Positions 15,252 through 23,433 of a stretch of DNA of 64,000 bases are shown here, piece after piece. The stretch covers positions 372,001-436,000 of the forward strand of contig CABJAM010000007.1 of the NCBI GenBank assembly GCA_902363555.1. The letters run 5' to 3'. Positions within the stretch are counted from its first letter, which is position 1; each line of letters starts with the position of its first letter. The stretch comes from Lachnospiraceae bacterium (lineage in GTDB: Bacteria > Bacillota > Clostridia > Lachnospirales > Lachnospiraceae). The translations under genes and the position numbers were made by a program. The notes beneath the pieces are model-generated. The model saw only the letters and a list, made by a program, of their open reading frames with translations. It did no database searches and was not told the origin of the DNA.

Positions 15252-16424
15252 TCAAACACGGGCCTGCGAAGCTGTAACAGCCGGCCGGGGCGGCTTTGGT
15301 CCTAAAAACTGATAGAAATACGCCTGGATCATACCGTTATATATTTTCCGGTTTTTATCGGCCTTGCGGCCCATATACCGCTCGGTATCGGTGTAGGACG
15401 TAATAAGATAGCAGGACCAGGCATCCAGCCGGGCGTAGGCCTCGCCGATCTGCCTGTACAGCTCGGGCAATGCCGATTTTTCCTCAAGGCGTTCGCCATA
15501 GGGCGGGTTCGTGATGATAAAGCCATACTTTTTCGGATGGCGCAGCTCACTGACCGGACGCTGCTGAAAATGGATGAGATGGTCCACACCGGCTTCCCGC
15601 GCATTGGCACGGGCTATGCGGACCACATCCCCATCGATGTCGTAGCCCTGAATGTCCATATCGATATCCTCTGTGATCATATCCTGCGCCTCGGATATGG
15701 CCTGATACCAGCATTTTTTATCTACAATGTTTTTCCAGTTTTCGGCGGTAAATTCCCGGTTCATCCCCGGAGCGATATTGGCCCCGATCATGGCCGCTTC
15801 AATGGGAAATGTGCCGCTGCCGCAAAATGGGTCCACGAGTATCCTGTTTTTATTCCACGGTGTCAGCATAATCAGGGCGGCCGCCAGCGTCTCAGAAATC
15901 GGCGCCTTGGCCGTCAACTGACGGTAACCCCGTTTATGCAGCGATTCCCCCGTAGTATCCAGGGTGATGCTGACCTCATCCTTATGAATGAACACTCTCA
16001 GCGGATATTCACTTCCACTCTCGTCAAACCAACTGACGCCATATTTTTGCTTCAGCCGCTCCACGATCGCTTTTTTCACAATGGACTGGATATCGGAGCT
16101 GCTGAACAGCTTCGAGTTCTTCGTCGTCGCCTTGGAAACCCAGAATTTGGCGTCTCTGGGCAATAATTCTTCCCAGGGCAATGCTTTCGTGCCCTCAAAC
16201 AGATCATCGAAGCTGTACGCGTTAAAGCGGCCCACACACAGCATGATACGTTCGGTTGTTCTCAAAAATATATTGGCCCGGCAGAGGGCGCTTATGTCAC
16301 CTTTAAAGGTAACACGTCCATCACTGACGCGCACGATCTCGTAGCCCAGGTCCATAATTTCCTTTTTCAAAACCGCCTCCAGGCCAAAATGGCAGGGCGC
16401 GTCAAATTCAAACTGCTGATTCAT
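15252..16424 (-). CDS. THUMP-domain RNA (guanine-N2) methyltransferase, RlmL/YpsC type
   Basis: 390 residues. Ferredoxin-like plus THUMP RNA-binding N-terminus (about 1-165) and a Rossmann methyltransferase. It carries DPFCGSGTFPIEAA (SAM binding) and the catalytic NPPYGERL (about residue 300), typical of N2-guanine methylation of 23S rRNA (m2G2445 in E. coli). Length matches the Bacillota YpsC form, which lacks the second methyltransferase domain of E. coli RlmL. No strong ribosome site is visible before the ATG. Confidence 0.88.
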   Translation of the reverse strand: MNQQFEFDAPCHFGLEAVLKKEIMDLGYEIVRVSDGRVTFKGDISALCRANIFLRTTERIMLCVGRFNAYSFDDLFEGTKALPWEELLPRDAKFWVSKATTKNSKLFSSSDIQSIVKKAIVERLKQKYGVSWFDESGSEYPLRVFIHKDEVSITLDTTGESLHKRGYRQLTAKAPISETLAAALIMLTPWNKNRILVDPFCGSGTFPIEAAMIGANIAPGMNREFTAENWKNIVDKKCWYQAISEAQDMITEDIDMDIQGYDIDGDVVRIARANAREAGVDHLIHFQQRPVSELRHPKKYGFIITNPPYGERLEEKSALPELYRQIGEAYARLDAWSCYLITSYTDTERYMGRKADKNRKIYNGMIQAYFYQFLGPKPPRPAVTASQARV

Positions 16425-16558
16425 TGGTATTATTCTGCGGCGGTCCTAAAGTGCATAAGGCCGCCTCTCCTTTGCATGCTATTTTTTATAGTATATACTT
16501 TTTCACAGCCTGGGGCAATCATCGAAATACACAAAATTTTAACAGGATTTGCGCGGCA

Positions 16559-16885
16559 TTAATGATCGCGGCCGGTCCTGCGGACAGTACTCAGCGGCCC
16601 CCGGTAAGCATTCATGCCGCCGATCACACTGAGCACGTCATAACCTGCCCGGAACATTTTCCTGGCCAGCAAAAGGCTCGTAGCGCCCCGGTCGCAGTAC
16701 AGGACATACGTCAACTTCCGGCTAAGCCCTGGCATATACGCATCAAACTCCTCATACGGAACATTTAAGGCATGAGGAATATGCCCTTCCATATATTCGT
16801 CCGGACTTCGGACATCTATAAGCATATATTTGGACCGGTCGGAATAATTTTCTATATTCCGGGCGGGAATCGTATTAAAGCCCAT
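16559..16885 (-). CDS. Rhodanese-like domain protein
   Basis: 108 residues, a single rhodanese domain. LIDVRSPDEYMEGHIPHALNVP is the CH2A-type motif, and the active-site loop is YCDRGATS with the catalytic Cys64 retained, so sulfur transfer is possible. Stand-alone single-domain rhodaneses serve in thiosulfate or persulfide handling. AGGTGA precedes the ATG. No neighbour suggests a specific pathway. Confidence 0.85.
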   Translation of the reverse strand: MGFNTIPARNIENYSDRSKYMLIDVRSPDEYMEGHIPHALNVPYEEFDAYMPGLSRKLTYVLYCDRGATSLLLARKMFRAGYDVLSVIGGMNAYRGPLSTVRRTGRDH

Positions 16886-16993
16886 AAAATCACCTATATA
16901 ATATGTTTCTCCATATTAATTTATTCATCCTGAGAGAAAAGGTACAGATTATTAGAATCCTTATGAAGTGTTTCAGAAATCCTGCAAATATGT

Positions 16994-17038
16994 AAGCCCA
17001 GGAAACACCGGTGCATACACACCGATTATCCCCGGGCC
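16994..17038 (-). terminator. Probable terminator after the Asn/Ser-rich gene
   Basis: Minus strand GCCC-GG...CGGTG, loop, CACCG...CC-GGGC followed by a short T-rich run. Imperfect stem. Confidence 0.5.
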
Positions 17039-17068
17039 TCAACGACTACATTGCCAGAGCCTTAAGGC

Positions 17069-17353
17069 TTAGCGGCAATTGTAAGAAGAGCTGTTGTTTG
17101 AGCTGTTTTTAGAACTGTTGTTAGAGCTTTCGTTCTCAGCGTTCTTATAAGAGGAGCTGTTATTGGATGAGCTGTTCTCATAAGAATTGTTGGAGCTGTT
17201 CTCACTTGCGTTCTTGGAAGAACTGTTTTCGTAAGAATTGTTGGAAGAATTCTTTGTGGAATTCTTGGTTGAATTCTTAGAGCTGTTCTTAGAAGAACTG
17301 TTGCTGTAGTTGTTGCTGTTAGATGCATTGTTCTTAGAATAATTTTCTGCCAT
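17069..17353 (-). CDS. Low-complexity Asn/Ser-rich small protein
   Basis: 94 residues from ATG 17353 (AAGGAGG 8 bases upstream). The sequence is almost wholly N, S, K, E and Y, built from degenerate repeats of the type NNSYENSSS and KNSSKNST. It has no signal peptide or membrane segment and only one Cys, at the penultimate position. Such small Asn/Ser-rich proteins occur in Lachnospiraceae without known function; a disordered or spore-associated role is conceivable but not shown. The coding strand itself is a degenerate short tandem repeat, so the length probably varies between strains. Confidence 0.7.
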   Translation of the reverse strand: MAENYSKNNASNSNNYSNSSSKNSSKNSTKNSTKNSSNNSYENSSSKNASENSSNNSYENSSSNNSSSYKNAENESSNNSSKNSSNNSSSYNCR

Positions 17354-17445
17354 GATAATTTCCTCCTTCATTGTGGTGCCTTAATATTATGAGCAGATAA
17401 CAAAAAACTATTCTTTAAACTAAAACCAAATTTTGTAACTTTAAC

Positions 17446-17503
17446 GTAACTGTTAAAACAGGTCTGCACATATACTGCGCTGACCGCGTAAAAATGTAAA
17501 TCT
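17446..17503. repeat. GGTCYGC-type dispersed palindrome, copy b
   Basis: GTAACTGTT flank, then ACAGGTCTGCACATATACTG, GCGCTGACCGCG and an A-rich flank ending in AATGTAAATCT. Inverted, it aligns along its whole length with 22361-22408. Confidence 0.7.
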
Positions 17504-17524
17504 GGCGGACATATGGCCGATTCA

Positions 17525-18553
17525 TTAAACAATAACATATTTCTGATTTTTGCTTTTTGGCGCATCCGGAAGCGTCAGTCTTAATTTCCCCATGTCGATC
17601 AACGGCCGGATATATTTCGTTACAACATAAGAAGGCGTATCAATTTTTAAAAAATCTGCAATCTCATTGCGGGTACGCGGTTCACTGCAAAAAGAAAGAA
17701 TTTTTTTCATCGGCTCATTTAACGCCTGGCAAACCCTGTTCATACGCTTATTATAGAGTGTTACTTTAAATACGCCCCGTCGGCTTTCAAAGACCGCAGG
17801 AGCCAGTCCAGCCTTTTCCATCTCATTCATAATCGTAGGAATACCCGAAAATCGATTTTCAGTCTGCATCAAGACCTCCAGACCGCCGGCAATAAATGGA
17901 TTCCTTGTATCCGCAGACATTTTTCCCAGTTCATCCACCGTAATCCGGCCATACAGCCCGCCTGGATTCTCCACCTCCAAGCGATCCCGGTAAAGAACAA
18001 CACGTATGGGCGACTGGTCCGTATGAATACTGTAATCCCGATGTGTTAACGCATTGAGAATGATCTCGCGGACAGCCACCATGGGATATTCCAATCGGTC
18101 CGCTCTTTTACCATCTTCATCAATAATCGTAGAATTACGAATATTTCTCCGGACAAATGTCAATGTATCATCAAGCATCTGTGTCAGCCTTCCCTCGATC
18201 CGCTGATTATCGATAAACCGCTCACCGCCGGCTCCCAAATCCCCAAACTCCGTGCCATCCACCACCATAGCCGTCACACTCAACTGAGGAAAGCTGGCCT
18301 GCGGATATTCCCCCAGCAATAAAATTCCGGCCACCGTAGGTTTTCCATCATCCAAAAGCCCCTGCAGCTTTAAAATTTTCTCAGAAGGCAGCTTTGCAAG
18401 ATTCGGCTTTGCCTTTTTTAAACGAATAAAATATTCATTCAGGGCATCATTATCAAAAGAATCCATATCCGCCCGGGGTGCGATCCGCAGCTCATCCTGA
18501 ATTTTCCTGCGAAAAGCCTCATAACTATATATCTCATACTCCGTCATAGGCAT
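17525..18553 (-). CDS. AAA-4/ATP-binding transcriptional-regulator-like protein lacking the AlbA_2 domain
   Basis: 342 residues from ATG 18553 (GGGAGG 8 bases upstream). The central part matches proteins with a C-terminal GHKL-type ATPase (HATPase_c_4): PTVAGILLLG, YPMVAVREIILNALTHRDYS, GGLYGRITVDEL. A winged-helix tail follows (PRTRNEIADFLKIDTPSYVVTKYIRPLI). Full-length relatives carry an N-terminal AlbA_2 domain of about 130 residues. Here the protein begins at the linker, so it is a short or N-terminally reduced form with an apparently intact start. Role unknown; regulatory or stress-linked by family. Confidence 0.75.
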   Translation of the reverse strand: MPMTEYEIYSYEAFRRKIQDELRIAPRADMDSFDNDALNEYFIRLKKAKPNLAKLPSEKILKLQGLLDDGKPTVAGILLLGEYPQASFPQLSVTAMVVDGTEFGDLGAGGERFIDNQRIEGRLTQMLDDTLTFVRRNIRNSTIIDEDGKRADRLEYPMVAVREIILNALTHRDYSIHTDQSPIRVVLYRDRLEVENPGGLYGRITVDELGKMSADTRNPFIAGGLEVLMQTENRFSGIPTIMNEMEKAGLAPAVFESRRGVFKVTLYNKRMNRVCQALNEPMKKILSFCSEPRTRNEIADFLKIDTPSYVVTKYIRPLIDMGKLRLTLPDAPKSKNQKYVIV

Positions 18554-18656
18554 ATCCGCTTCCTCCCTTTTCATAAAAAAAATAATAACATTTTATGCAA
18601 CATCCCGTTTACATAAAACAACCCAAATTTCGCTCCACAAGCTCTTCCTAAAGTTT

Positions 18657-19007
18657 GCGGAATGTAAATAGCGGGATTTTCTGCCGGGCCGGCGGCTGGG
18701 TGGCTGACTCAGGCCCCTGGGGAGGCAGCGGAACATGGGCATACGAAGGAAAGCTAGAGAAACTTGACCTGAAAACACAAAAATTCCGGACCAGATTTTG
18801 AGTCCACAGGACCAAAATCTGAGGGTCAAGCGAAGAAAGAGCATAAAGCGCTTACTGAGCATTGACCCGGTGTCCGGAATTATTGTATTTTCAGGTCTAG
18901 TTGAACTTGCTATCCGAAGTCAGCCCATGTCCCGCAGCCTCCCCAGAGGCCTGAGACAGCCACCCAGCCGCCGGTCCGGCAGAAAATCCCGCCTTTAATA
19001 TCCCGCC
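18657..19007. repeat. Giant foldback element A (candidate structured RNA)
   Basis: About 351 nt. The 5' arm (from GCGGGATTTTCTGCCGG at 18671) and the 3' arm (ending CCGGCAGAAAATCCCGC at 18992) are complementary over about 75 bases with few mismatches, with weaker pairing outside (to 18657 and 19007) and inside. The core has two hairpins: CAGATTTTG/CAAAATCTG and GGGTCAA/TTGACCC, the second enclosing AAGCGAAGAAAG and GCTTACTGAGCA. Element B at 25156-25560 shares the core and inner internal loop but not the arm sequence. No plausible gene. It starts 9 bases after the stop of the DUF5662 gene. Confidence 0.8.
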
Positions 19008-19016
19008 ATCCACCAT

Positions 19017-19553
19017 CTAATACTCCCCTTTAGGAAGCAACTTCCTGCGAATATACTTAAACGTATACGCTTCCCCCCGCTCCGCCAGCATCCGCAGCAG
19101 CCGTACAAGCAGCCGCCGCGTATCCTCATGGATCAAAATAAAATCCTTCGTCAAATTATAATATTCCAGCGGACTTTCATCCGTATAAGCCTCCTTCTTA
19201 TAAACCTTAGAGGCCGCGATACGGTCCATAAACATCTCCACAACATATTTCAAAGGCATTTTCACCCCCACGATCACCCGGTCCGGCCCCACATCATTCC
19301 AGTACTCATAATGATGCTTATTGCGCCCCTTATGATGGATCCAGGCCTCAGAATAGCCCTTTTCCTCCCGCTCCGCAGCGTTGGGACTGCGTCTGCCCTC
19401 CTGGTAATAGCGTACGCCGGTAATAAACTCCGACGGACTGTATTTTGAAAGATCATGGAGCAGCCCCTGGCGGTAAAGGCCCACCCGGAAGCAATACTTC
19501 ATAACCAGCCATTTGTGGTAAGTGATTGTTTTAAAATGCCCGATCAGCTTCAT
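19017..19553 (-). CDS. DUF5662 family protein
   Basis: 178 residues. HD-like His/Asp clusters are conserved: GLLHDLSKYSPSEF and WIHHKGRNKHHYEYW, as in DUF5662 proteins. This suggests a metal-dependent phosphohydrolase-type fold, but no activity is established. The ATG overlaps the galK stop (19550-19553), so it is probably the last gene of the galT-galK unit. Foldback element A follows its stop immediately. Confidence 0.75.
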   Translation of the reverse strand: MKLIGHFKTITYHKWLVMKYCFRVGLYRQGLLHDLSKYSPSEFITGVRYYQEGRRSPNAAEREEKGYSEAWIHHKGRNKHHYEYWNDVGPDRVIVGVKMPLKYVVEMFMDRIAASKVYKKEAYTDESPLEYYNLTKDFILIHEDTRRLLVRLLRMLAERGEAYTFKYIRRKLLPKGEY

Positions 19554-20719
19554 AATTGTCTCGGTCCGTCTCCTATCTCTACAACATAAAAGTCTGCCGC
19601 ATAACCAATACGTTCTTTATAGATCCGGCCCACATTTTCAATAAATGCGTCCACCGATTCCTCTTTGACAATGCTGACGCTGCAGCCGCCAAAGCCGGCC
19701 CCTGTCATCCGCGCGCCAAGAACGCCATCCTGCTGCCATGCAGCTTCCACCATAGTATCCAGTTCAATACCGGTCACCTCATAATCATCCCGCAGGGACA
19801 CATGGGAAGCGTTCATCAGCCGCCCGAAGGTTAAGAGGTCATTATCCTCCAGCGCCTGCACCGCGCGGATCGTCCTCTGATTTTCAGCCACAGCGTGACG
19901 GGCGCGGCGGATATTCACAGGGTCCTTGATGGCATATGTCAGCTCATCAAACTGAGCCTCCGTCAATGCGCCAAGGGAGGATACCGGTTCAATTTTATTA
20001 ATATCGGCCAGAGCCGTCTCGCACTGGCTGCGGCGTTCGTTGTATTTGGAATCTTCAAGCTTGCGCGCCTTGTTCGTGTTGCCGATGACAATACGATAGC
20101 CGTCCAGATGAATGGGGGCATATTTATATTCCAGCGTAGCTGTATCAAGGAAAGCCGCATGGTCCGCCTTACCCATGGCAATGGCAAACTGGTCCATAAT
20201 ACCGCAATTGACGCCGACAAACTCATTTTCCGCATACTGGCCAATCTTTGAGGCCTCAACTCCGTCCATATCAAAGTTAAATATATCAGTAATCACCTTA
20301 CATGTCAATATTTCCAGAGATGCGGAGGAGCTTAAACCGGATTTGTTGGGAATGGTGCCGCAGCATAAAAAGTCCAGCCCGCAGTCCACGGGAAAGCCTT
20401 TTTGCTGGCAGGCCCAGATCACACCCTTGACATAGTTTGTCCAGTCATCCTCTTTTTTATAGGCCAGATCCTTCACATCGGATTCGATGACACCAAGGCT
20501 TTCAAAGTTGGTGGAATAACACCGCAGCTTGCTGTCCGCTCTTTTTCTGGCAATGCCATACGTACCGATGGTCAGCGCACATGGAAATACATGGCCGCCG
20601 TTATAGTCTGTATGCTCACCGATCAAATTCACGCGGCCCGGTGCAAAAAATGCCAGTATTTCGCCGCCGTCGCCCATTTTTTCAATAAAAACTTTTTTTA
20701 AGTCTTCTACCATATTCAT
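19550..20719 (-). CDS. galK: Galactokinase
   Basis: 389 residues from ATG 20719 (AGGAG 8 bases upstream), the usual GalK length. It phosphorylates alpha-D-galactose at C1 with ATP, the first committed step of the Leloir pathway. Signatures are complete: GRVNLIGEHTDYNGG (galactose binding), GLSSSASLE (GHMP ATP loop) and MTGAGFGGC (motif 3). It lies 62 bases downstream of galT on the same strand and is coupled to the DUF5662 gene. A longer frame starting at 20770 was rejected for lack of a site. Confidence 0.95.
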   Translation of the reverse strand: MNMVEDLKKVFIEKMGDGGEILAFFAPGRVNLIGEHTDYNGGHVFPCALTIGTYGIARKRADSKLRCYSTNFESLGVIESDVKDLAYKKEDDWTNYVKGVIWACQQKGFPVDCGLDFLCCGTIPNKSGLSSSASLEILTCKVITDIFNFDMDGVEASKIGQYAENEFVGVNCGIMDQFAIAMGKADHAAFLDTATLEYKYAPIHLDGYRIVIGNTNKARKLEDSKYNERRSQCETALADINKIEPVSSLGALTEAQFDELTYAIKDPVNIRRARHAVAENQRTIRAVQALEDNDLLTFGRLMNASHVSLRDDYEVTGIELDTMVEAAWQQDGVLGARMTGAGFGGCSVSIVKEESVDAFIENVGRIYKERIGYAADFYVVEIGDGPRQL

Positions 20720-20781
20720 CCTTATCACTCCTGTACTTTTATTATTCCGGGATATTTGGGCGCTTTTCATCGCCCACCAAT

Positions 20782-22278
20782 TTATTTTACAGCTTCAATA
20801 AACTTCATAAATGCAGCCCTGCCCTGGTCATCTCTCTTAAACACACCGGCCTGCTCCAATATACCGGCGTAGACAAGGCCAATCTCGTCCTGAAGGATCT
20901 GATCGATATTTTCCTCATTCATCTGCGGATATTTTTTCTTTAACATATCCGTCCAATCTGCGTGCTTGGCAATCGTCTCGTCCGCCCGCACATCGCCGCC
21001 GGCCAGGATACAGTCCTTTAACGTCTGCATTTCTGTTTTCAGCCGGGCCGGGAGCACCGCCAGACCCATGACCTCGATCAGGCCGATATTTTCCTTCTTA
21101 ATATGATGATATTCCGGATGTGGATGATAAAGACCATCCGGATATTGTTCCGTCGTCAGATTATTTCTAAGCACCAGGTCCAGCTCAAACTTGCCATTGG
21201 CCATACGTGCAATGGGGGTGATCGTATTATGGGGCGTGCCGTCCGTCTCCGCAAATATGGTCACGTCCGCATCCGTGTATCCACGCCAGCATGTCAGAAT
21301 CTTGTCCGCCAGATCGATGATACGGTCGGTTTTCTCGCAACGGATACGGATGACGGACATGGGCCATTTTACAATGCCTGCCTCCACATCCTCATAGCCC
21401 GGAAAGCTCACCGTAGTCTCAATGGGCGCCTTGGCCATGGCAAACTGATAATGGCCGCCCTGGAAATGGTCGTGGGTCAGAATGGAACCGCCCACAATGG
21501 GCAGATCCGCATTGGAACCCACGAAGTAATGTGGAAATTGCTTCACAAAGTCAAACAGCTTTACAAAGGCGCTGCGGTCGATCTTCATAGGCGTGTGCTC
21601 CCCATTGAATACGATGCAGTGCTCATTATAATAAACATAGGGCGAATACTGCAAAAACCACGGCTGATCATTCATCGTCAGTGGAATGATCCGGTGATTC
21701 TGGCGGGCCGGGTGGTTCATGCGTCCCGCATAGCCCTCATTTTCCTTGCAAAGCAGGCACTTAGGGTAGGCACTGGCCTTGGCCTTTAAGGCGGCGGCAA
21801 TGGCTTTGGGGTCCTTTTCCGGCTTGGACAGGTTAATGGTAATATCCAAATCGCCGTACTGCGTGGGTGCGATCCACTTCATATCCTTTTTGATCCGATA
21901 GCGGCGGATATAATCTGTGTCCTGGCTCAGCTTGTAATAATATTCCGTAGCAGCCTTTGGGGCCTGTTCATACAGCGTCCAAAATTTCGCCACGACCTCC
22001 GACGGCCTTGGTACCAGACAGCCCATCAGCTTTGTGTCAAATAAATCCCGGCTCACAATACTGTCATCCTCAAGAACGCCCCGGGCGATGGCGTCGTCCA
22101 CCAGGTCGTTAAGAATATCCTCAAGAGCAGCCTCCGGCGCTTCCTTCGTCTCCTCGAAATCATCCCGCTCCAGTACCTCCAAAATTCGGTTGATCGTATA
22201 CCGGTAGTCCGCCGCAGTGATCAAACCTGTTTTCAGTCCATAATCTGCCAATTGACATATTCTCTCATCAATGCTCAT
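20782..22278 (-). CDS. galT: UDP-glucose-hexose-1-phosphate uridylyltransferase, class II
   Basis: 498 residues. Exchanges galactose-1-phosphate for glucose-1-phosphate on the UDP carrier (Leloir pathway). Class II GalT features: length near 500, ADLPIVGGSILTHDHFQGG with the nucleophile region, and CLLCKENEGYAGRMNHPARQNHR. ATG 22278 has AAAGGGG 6 bases upstream. The longer frame to 22356 would translate an intergenic repeat and is rejected. First gene of galT-galK-DUF5662, divergent from an AraC-type regulator that probably responds to galactose (inference). Confidence 0.95.
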   Translation of the reverse strand: MSIDERICQLADYGLKTGLITAADYRYTINRILEVLERDDFEETKEAPEAALEDILNDLVDDAIARGVLEDDSIVSRDLFDTKLMGCLVPRPSEVVAKFWTLYEQAPKAATEYYYKLSQDTDYIRRYRIKKDMKWIAPTQYGDLDITINLSKPEKDPKAIAAALKAKASAYPKCLLCKENEGYAGRMNHPARQNHRIIPLTMNDQPWFLQYSPYVYYNEHCIVFNGEHTPMKIDRSAFVKLFDFVKQFPHYFVGSNADLPIVGGSILTHDHFQGGHYQFAMAKAPIETTVSFPGYEDVEAGIVKWPMSVIRIRCEKTDRIIDLADKILTCWRGYTDADVTIFAETDGTPHNTITPIARMANGKFELDLVLRNNLTTEQYPDGLYHPHPEYHHIKKENIGLIEVMGLAVLPARLKTEMQTLKDCILAGGDVRADETIAKHADWTDMLKKKYPQMNEENIDQILQDEIGLVYAGILEQAGVFKRDDQGRAAFMKFIEAVK

Positions 22279-22320
22279 TTGTTTTCCCCTTTCCTTCTTA
22301 CCGCAGGACACTGCACGCCC

Positions 22321-22408
22321 GCAAAATTTACATTTTCGTGCGGTCTGCTCAGCCAATGCACAATATTTACGTTTTCGTACGGTCCGCGCAGTAAATGCGC
22401 AGACCTGC
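22321..22408. repeat. GGTCYGC-type dispersed palindrome, copy c (two tandem units)
   Basis: Unit 1: TTTACATTTTCGTGCGGTCT continuing to GCTCAGCCAATGCA. Unit 2: TTTACGTTTTCGTACGGTCC continuing GCGCAGTAAATGCGCAGACC. Located between the galT promoter and the galT start, so it is part of the galT leader RNA. Confidence 0.75.
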
Positions 22409-22432
22409 CTAATCTGTTATCTTTATAGGTTC

Positions 22433-22461
22433 AGTGTAGCTTTTTTAGCGGTTAAAAACAA
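22433..22461 (-). promoter_or_regulatory. Probable galT promoter
   Basis: Minus strand TTGTTT (22456-22461), 17-base spacer, TACACT (22433-22438). The weak -35 fits an activator-dependent promoter next to the AraC gene. Confidence 0.6.
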
Positions 22462-22492
22462 TGCACAAATGTCTTTTTTATATGTCTTTTTG

Positions 22493-22521
22493 TTGCATAA
22501 TCCGTATTAATTTTTTATACT
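22493..22521 (+). promoter_or_regulatory. Promoter of the gal-linked AraC gene
   Basis: TTGCAT (22493-22498), 17-base spacer, TATACT (22516-22521). Confidence 0.7.
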
Positions 22522-22604
22522 GGAAGGGTAGCATCGGAAGTCGCCCGACATGCGGCTCTCAAGCCGCCTCATTGGCAAAACGAAAAGTTACGGGAGGTTC
22601 TAAA

Positions 22605-23429
22605 ATGACAGAAAATTTCAAAAATTCATATAAGGCCACGTCCAAAACAATTGTTGCATTATCCGTATATAACGTGGGCTATCAAAAATGCGGCCCGCTC
22701 TATCAATGGGGGCCCGGCATCCGCGACCACTATCTGATCCACTATGTCGTCTCAGGCCGGGGCTGCTATGAGTGTGCGCAGAAAACATATGCGTTGAAGG
22801 CTGGCGATGTGTTCCTGGCCTACCCGGACACCCCCATCACCTATTACGCCGACAGGGAGGAACCGTGGGAGTATTGCTGGGTCGGCTTTAACGGCAGCGA
22901 CGCGGTGACCATTCTTGGCGCCACAGATTTTACGCCAAAGTCGCCGGTGCTCTATAGCTGCCCGTTCGGTGATGAATTAAAGGAGGCCCTCTCCCGGATC
23001 TATGAGTGCCGGGGCAGCAGCTTTTACAGCACGGTGGAAATGACCGGCCAGCTCTACAAAACGCTGGCACTTTTCATCCGTGAAAACACCACCGCCCACG
23101 ACACAGATGTGCAGAAATCCTATGTGCGCAAGGCCATTGAATATATCAACGGCCATTACGCCTATCCTATATCCGTGGAGGATATCGCCGCCTACACCGG
23201 CATCAGCCGGAGCCAGCTCTATCGCTCCTTTTTGCAGCATTTAAATCAGTCTCCGAAAGAATATCTCAGCGGCTTCCGTATCCGCCAGGCCCGACAATTA
23301 TTGAAAAACACCGACCTGCCCATCAATACGATTGCCCGCTCCGCAGGCTTTGAAAACAGTCTTTACTTTTCCAAGGTCTTTCACAAAATATGCGGCGAGA
23401 GCCCAAGCAGCTACCGCAGCCACGATTAA
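22605..23429 (+). CDS. AraC-family transcriptional regulator (gal-linked)
   Basis: 274 residues from ATG 22605 (GGGAGG 7 bases upstream). N-terminal cupin-like sugar-sensing domain (VVSGRGCYECAQKTYALKAGDVFLAYPDTPITYYAD) and C-terminal double helix-turn-helix (about 175-270; ISVEDIAAYTGISRSQLYRSF and PINTIARSAGFENSLYFSKVFHKICG). Divergent from galT-galK, so it probably activates galactose genes on binding galactose or a related glycoside, as MsmR/RafR-type regulators do. Its stop is 4 bases from the convergent aldehyde dehydrogenase stop. Confidence 0.9.
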   Translation: MTENFKNSYKATSKTIVALSVYNVGYQKCGPLYQWGPGIRDHYLIHYVVSGRGCYECAQKTYALKAGDVFLAYPDTPITYYADREEPWEYCWVGFNGSDAVTILGATDFTPKSPVLYSCPFGDELKEALSRIYECRGSSFYSTVEMTGQLYKTLALFIRENTTAHDTDVQKSYVRKAIEYINGHYAYPISVEDIAAYTGISRSQLYRSFLQHLNQSPKEYLSGFRIRQARQLLKNTDLPINTIARSAGFENSLYFSKVFHKICGESPSSYRSHD

Positions 23430-23433
23430 CCGC

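Noticed and set aside
18798..18998. Open frame in element A resembling one in element B (KRRK-IK-LLSI)
   Set aside because: Similarity follows from nucleotide identity of the core hairpin, including third codon positions. No ribosome site, and the frames run into non-homologous arms.
22279..22356. N-terminal extension of GalT containing a CxxC-like motif (KCKFCGRAVSC)
   Set aside because: It is translation of the intergenic palindromic repeat. ATG 22278 has a proper ribosome site and the family starts there.
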